NCBI GenBank assembly: GCA_048498415.1
Contig: JBEHYA010000013.1
Span: 1 to 31,216 of the forward strand
DNA: 31,216 nt
From: JBEHYA01 sp048498415
GTDB lineage: Bacteria > Pseudomonadota > Alphaproteobacteria > UBA9219 > RGZA01
Direction of reading: 5' to 3'
Positions 30,866 through 31,216 of this stretch are shown in pieces (position 1 is the stretch's first letter; every line of letters starts with the position of its first letter). The translations under genes and the position numbers were made by a program. The notes under the pieces were generated by a model. The model searched no databases, had not been told where the DNA came from, and worked only from the letters and a program-made list of their open reading frames with translations.

Positions 30866-31216
30866 TCAAGCCGTACGCGCCAGCGCGCCCATGCTGCCGC
30901 CGCCGGTGCGGGCGGCCGGGTTGCCCAGACCGGCAAAATCTTTTTGCCCGCTGAACAGGAACGCCCCGCCATGCGCGGCGCGGCGATGGCCGTCTTCCGT
31001 GGCAGCGGCGCGGAAATAACTCATGGCGAACACGCGCACCGCGGCGGTGAACGAGGTTTCATCCGATTTACGCTGCGCGACCATGGAACACAGCTGATGA
31101 ATGTTCAGCTTCTCGCGGCGGCAGACTTCGGCCAGCGCATCCCACATGGCAGGCTCCAAGCGCATCGAGGTGCGGTGGCCTTCCACGGTGATGTTGCGGC
31201 TGATCAGGCTGGTGAC
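30866..31216 (-). CDS. Ribbon-helix-helix domain protein (5' end outside the window)
   Basis: The frame is open from the window edge to the TGA at 30866-30868. At least 116 residues are visible and the true start lies beyond 31216. The N-terminal part seen (SLISRNITVEGHRTSMRLEPAMWDAL, then AEVCRREKLNIHQLCSMVAQ) matches the alphaproteobacterial ribbon-helix-helix family, in which a strand carrying the HRTSMRLEP pattern contacts DNA as a dimer. The C-terminal part (FRAAATEDGHRRAAHGG...) is low complexity and likely flexible. A GTG at 31186 could be misread as the start but would remove the beta strand. Probably a small transcription factor or DNA-associated protein; its target is unknown. Confidence 0.85.
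   Translation of the reverse strand, partial: VTSLISRNITVEGHRTSMRLEPAMWDALAEVCRREKLNIHQLCSMVAQRKSDETSFTAAVRVFAMSYFRAAATEDGHRRAAHGGAFLFSGQKDFAGLGNPAARTGGGSMGALARTA

Overview
This window looks like an ordinary stretch of chromosome from a GC-rich alphaproteobacterium. The lineage call rests on several gene families: a FzlA-like glutathione-S-transferase-fold protein, a ribbon-helix-helix protein of the alphaproteobacterial type, a short Coq7, a type I cytochrome c maturation (Ccm) cluster, an intracellular PHB depolymerase with a cysteine nucleophile, and an alphaproteobacterial-type HNH endonuclease. No rRNA, tRNA, CRISPR array, transposase, integrase or phage structural gene was seen. I cannot place it below class level from sequence alone.

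Layout. 1-10.6 kb, mostly plus strand: a long acyl-CoA dehydrogenase, a protein with four copies of an ~80-residue repeat, a degenerate EAL-domain protein, an unknown minus-strand gene, an ABC-2 exporter pair, a secreted SYLF protein, and a tandem pair of unknown paralogous proteins. 10.8-14.2 kb: phaZ, a Pro/Ala-rich exported protein and a small unknown gene. 14.2-19.9 kb, all minus: HNH endonuclease, carboxylesterase, SIMPL-like exported protein, FzlA-like protein, a small helical protein, a nitronate monooxygenase-like flavoprotein and a MAPEG membrane protein. 20.2-23.6 kb: phhB, coq7, two small membrane proteins, dsbB, and a histone-tail-like/NTF2 fusion. 24.0-26.1 kb, minus: tadA-ccmD-ccmE-ccmG-ccmH, with ccmF absent. 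26.2-30.7 kb, plus: rluB-rsmD, a zinc-finger methyltransferase, aroK and aroB. The right edge cuts a ribbon-helix-helix gene.

How the genes fit together. Several runs are tightly packed with ATGA overlaps (ABC ATPase/permease, ccmD/E, ccmE/G, rluB/rsmD, methyltransferase/aroK). The periplasmic redox theme is notable: dsbB, ccmG and ccmH lie within 3 kb and together would handle disulfide formation and apocytochrome reduction. Fatty-acid and storage-polymer catabolism is represented by the acyl-CoA dehydrogenase and phaZ.

The least explained layer is intergenic. A set of dispersed palindromic elements (called families A-D here) shares one architecture: a short perfect hairpin plus a family-specific tail, with two such units placed in inverted orientation. 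Arms within and between copies differ by compensatory base changes that keep the small hairpins paired. Some elements sit inside the loop of others, and some sit inside operons (aroK/aroB, ccmG/ccmH). A separate 122-nt imperfect palindrome fills the gap upstream of dsbB. These elements, the 80-residue repeat protein and the tandem paralogue pair are the best candidates for undescribed biology.
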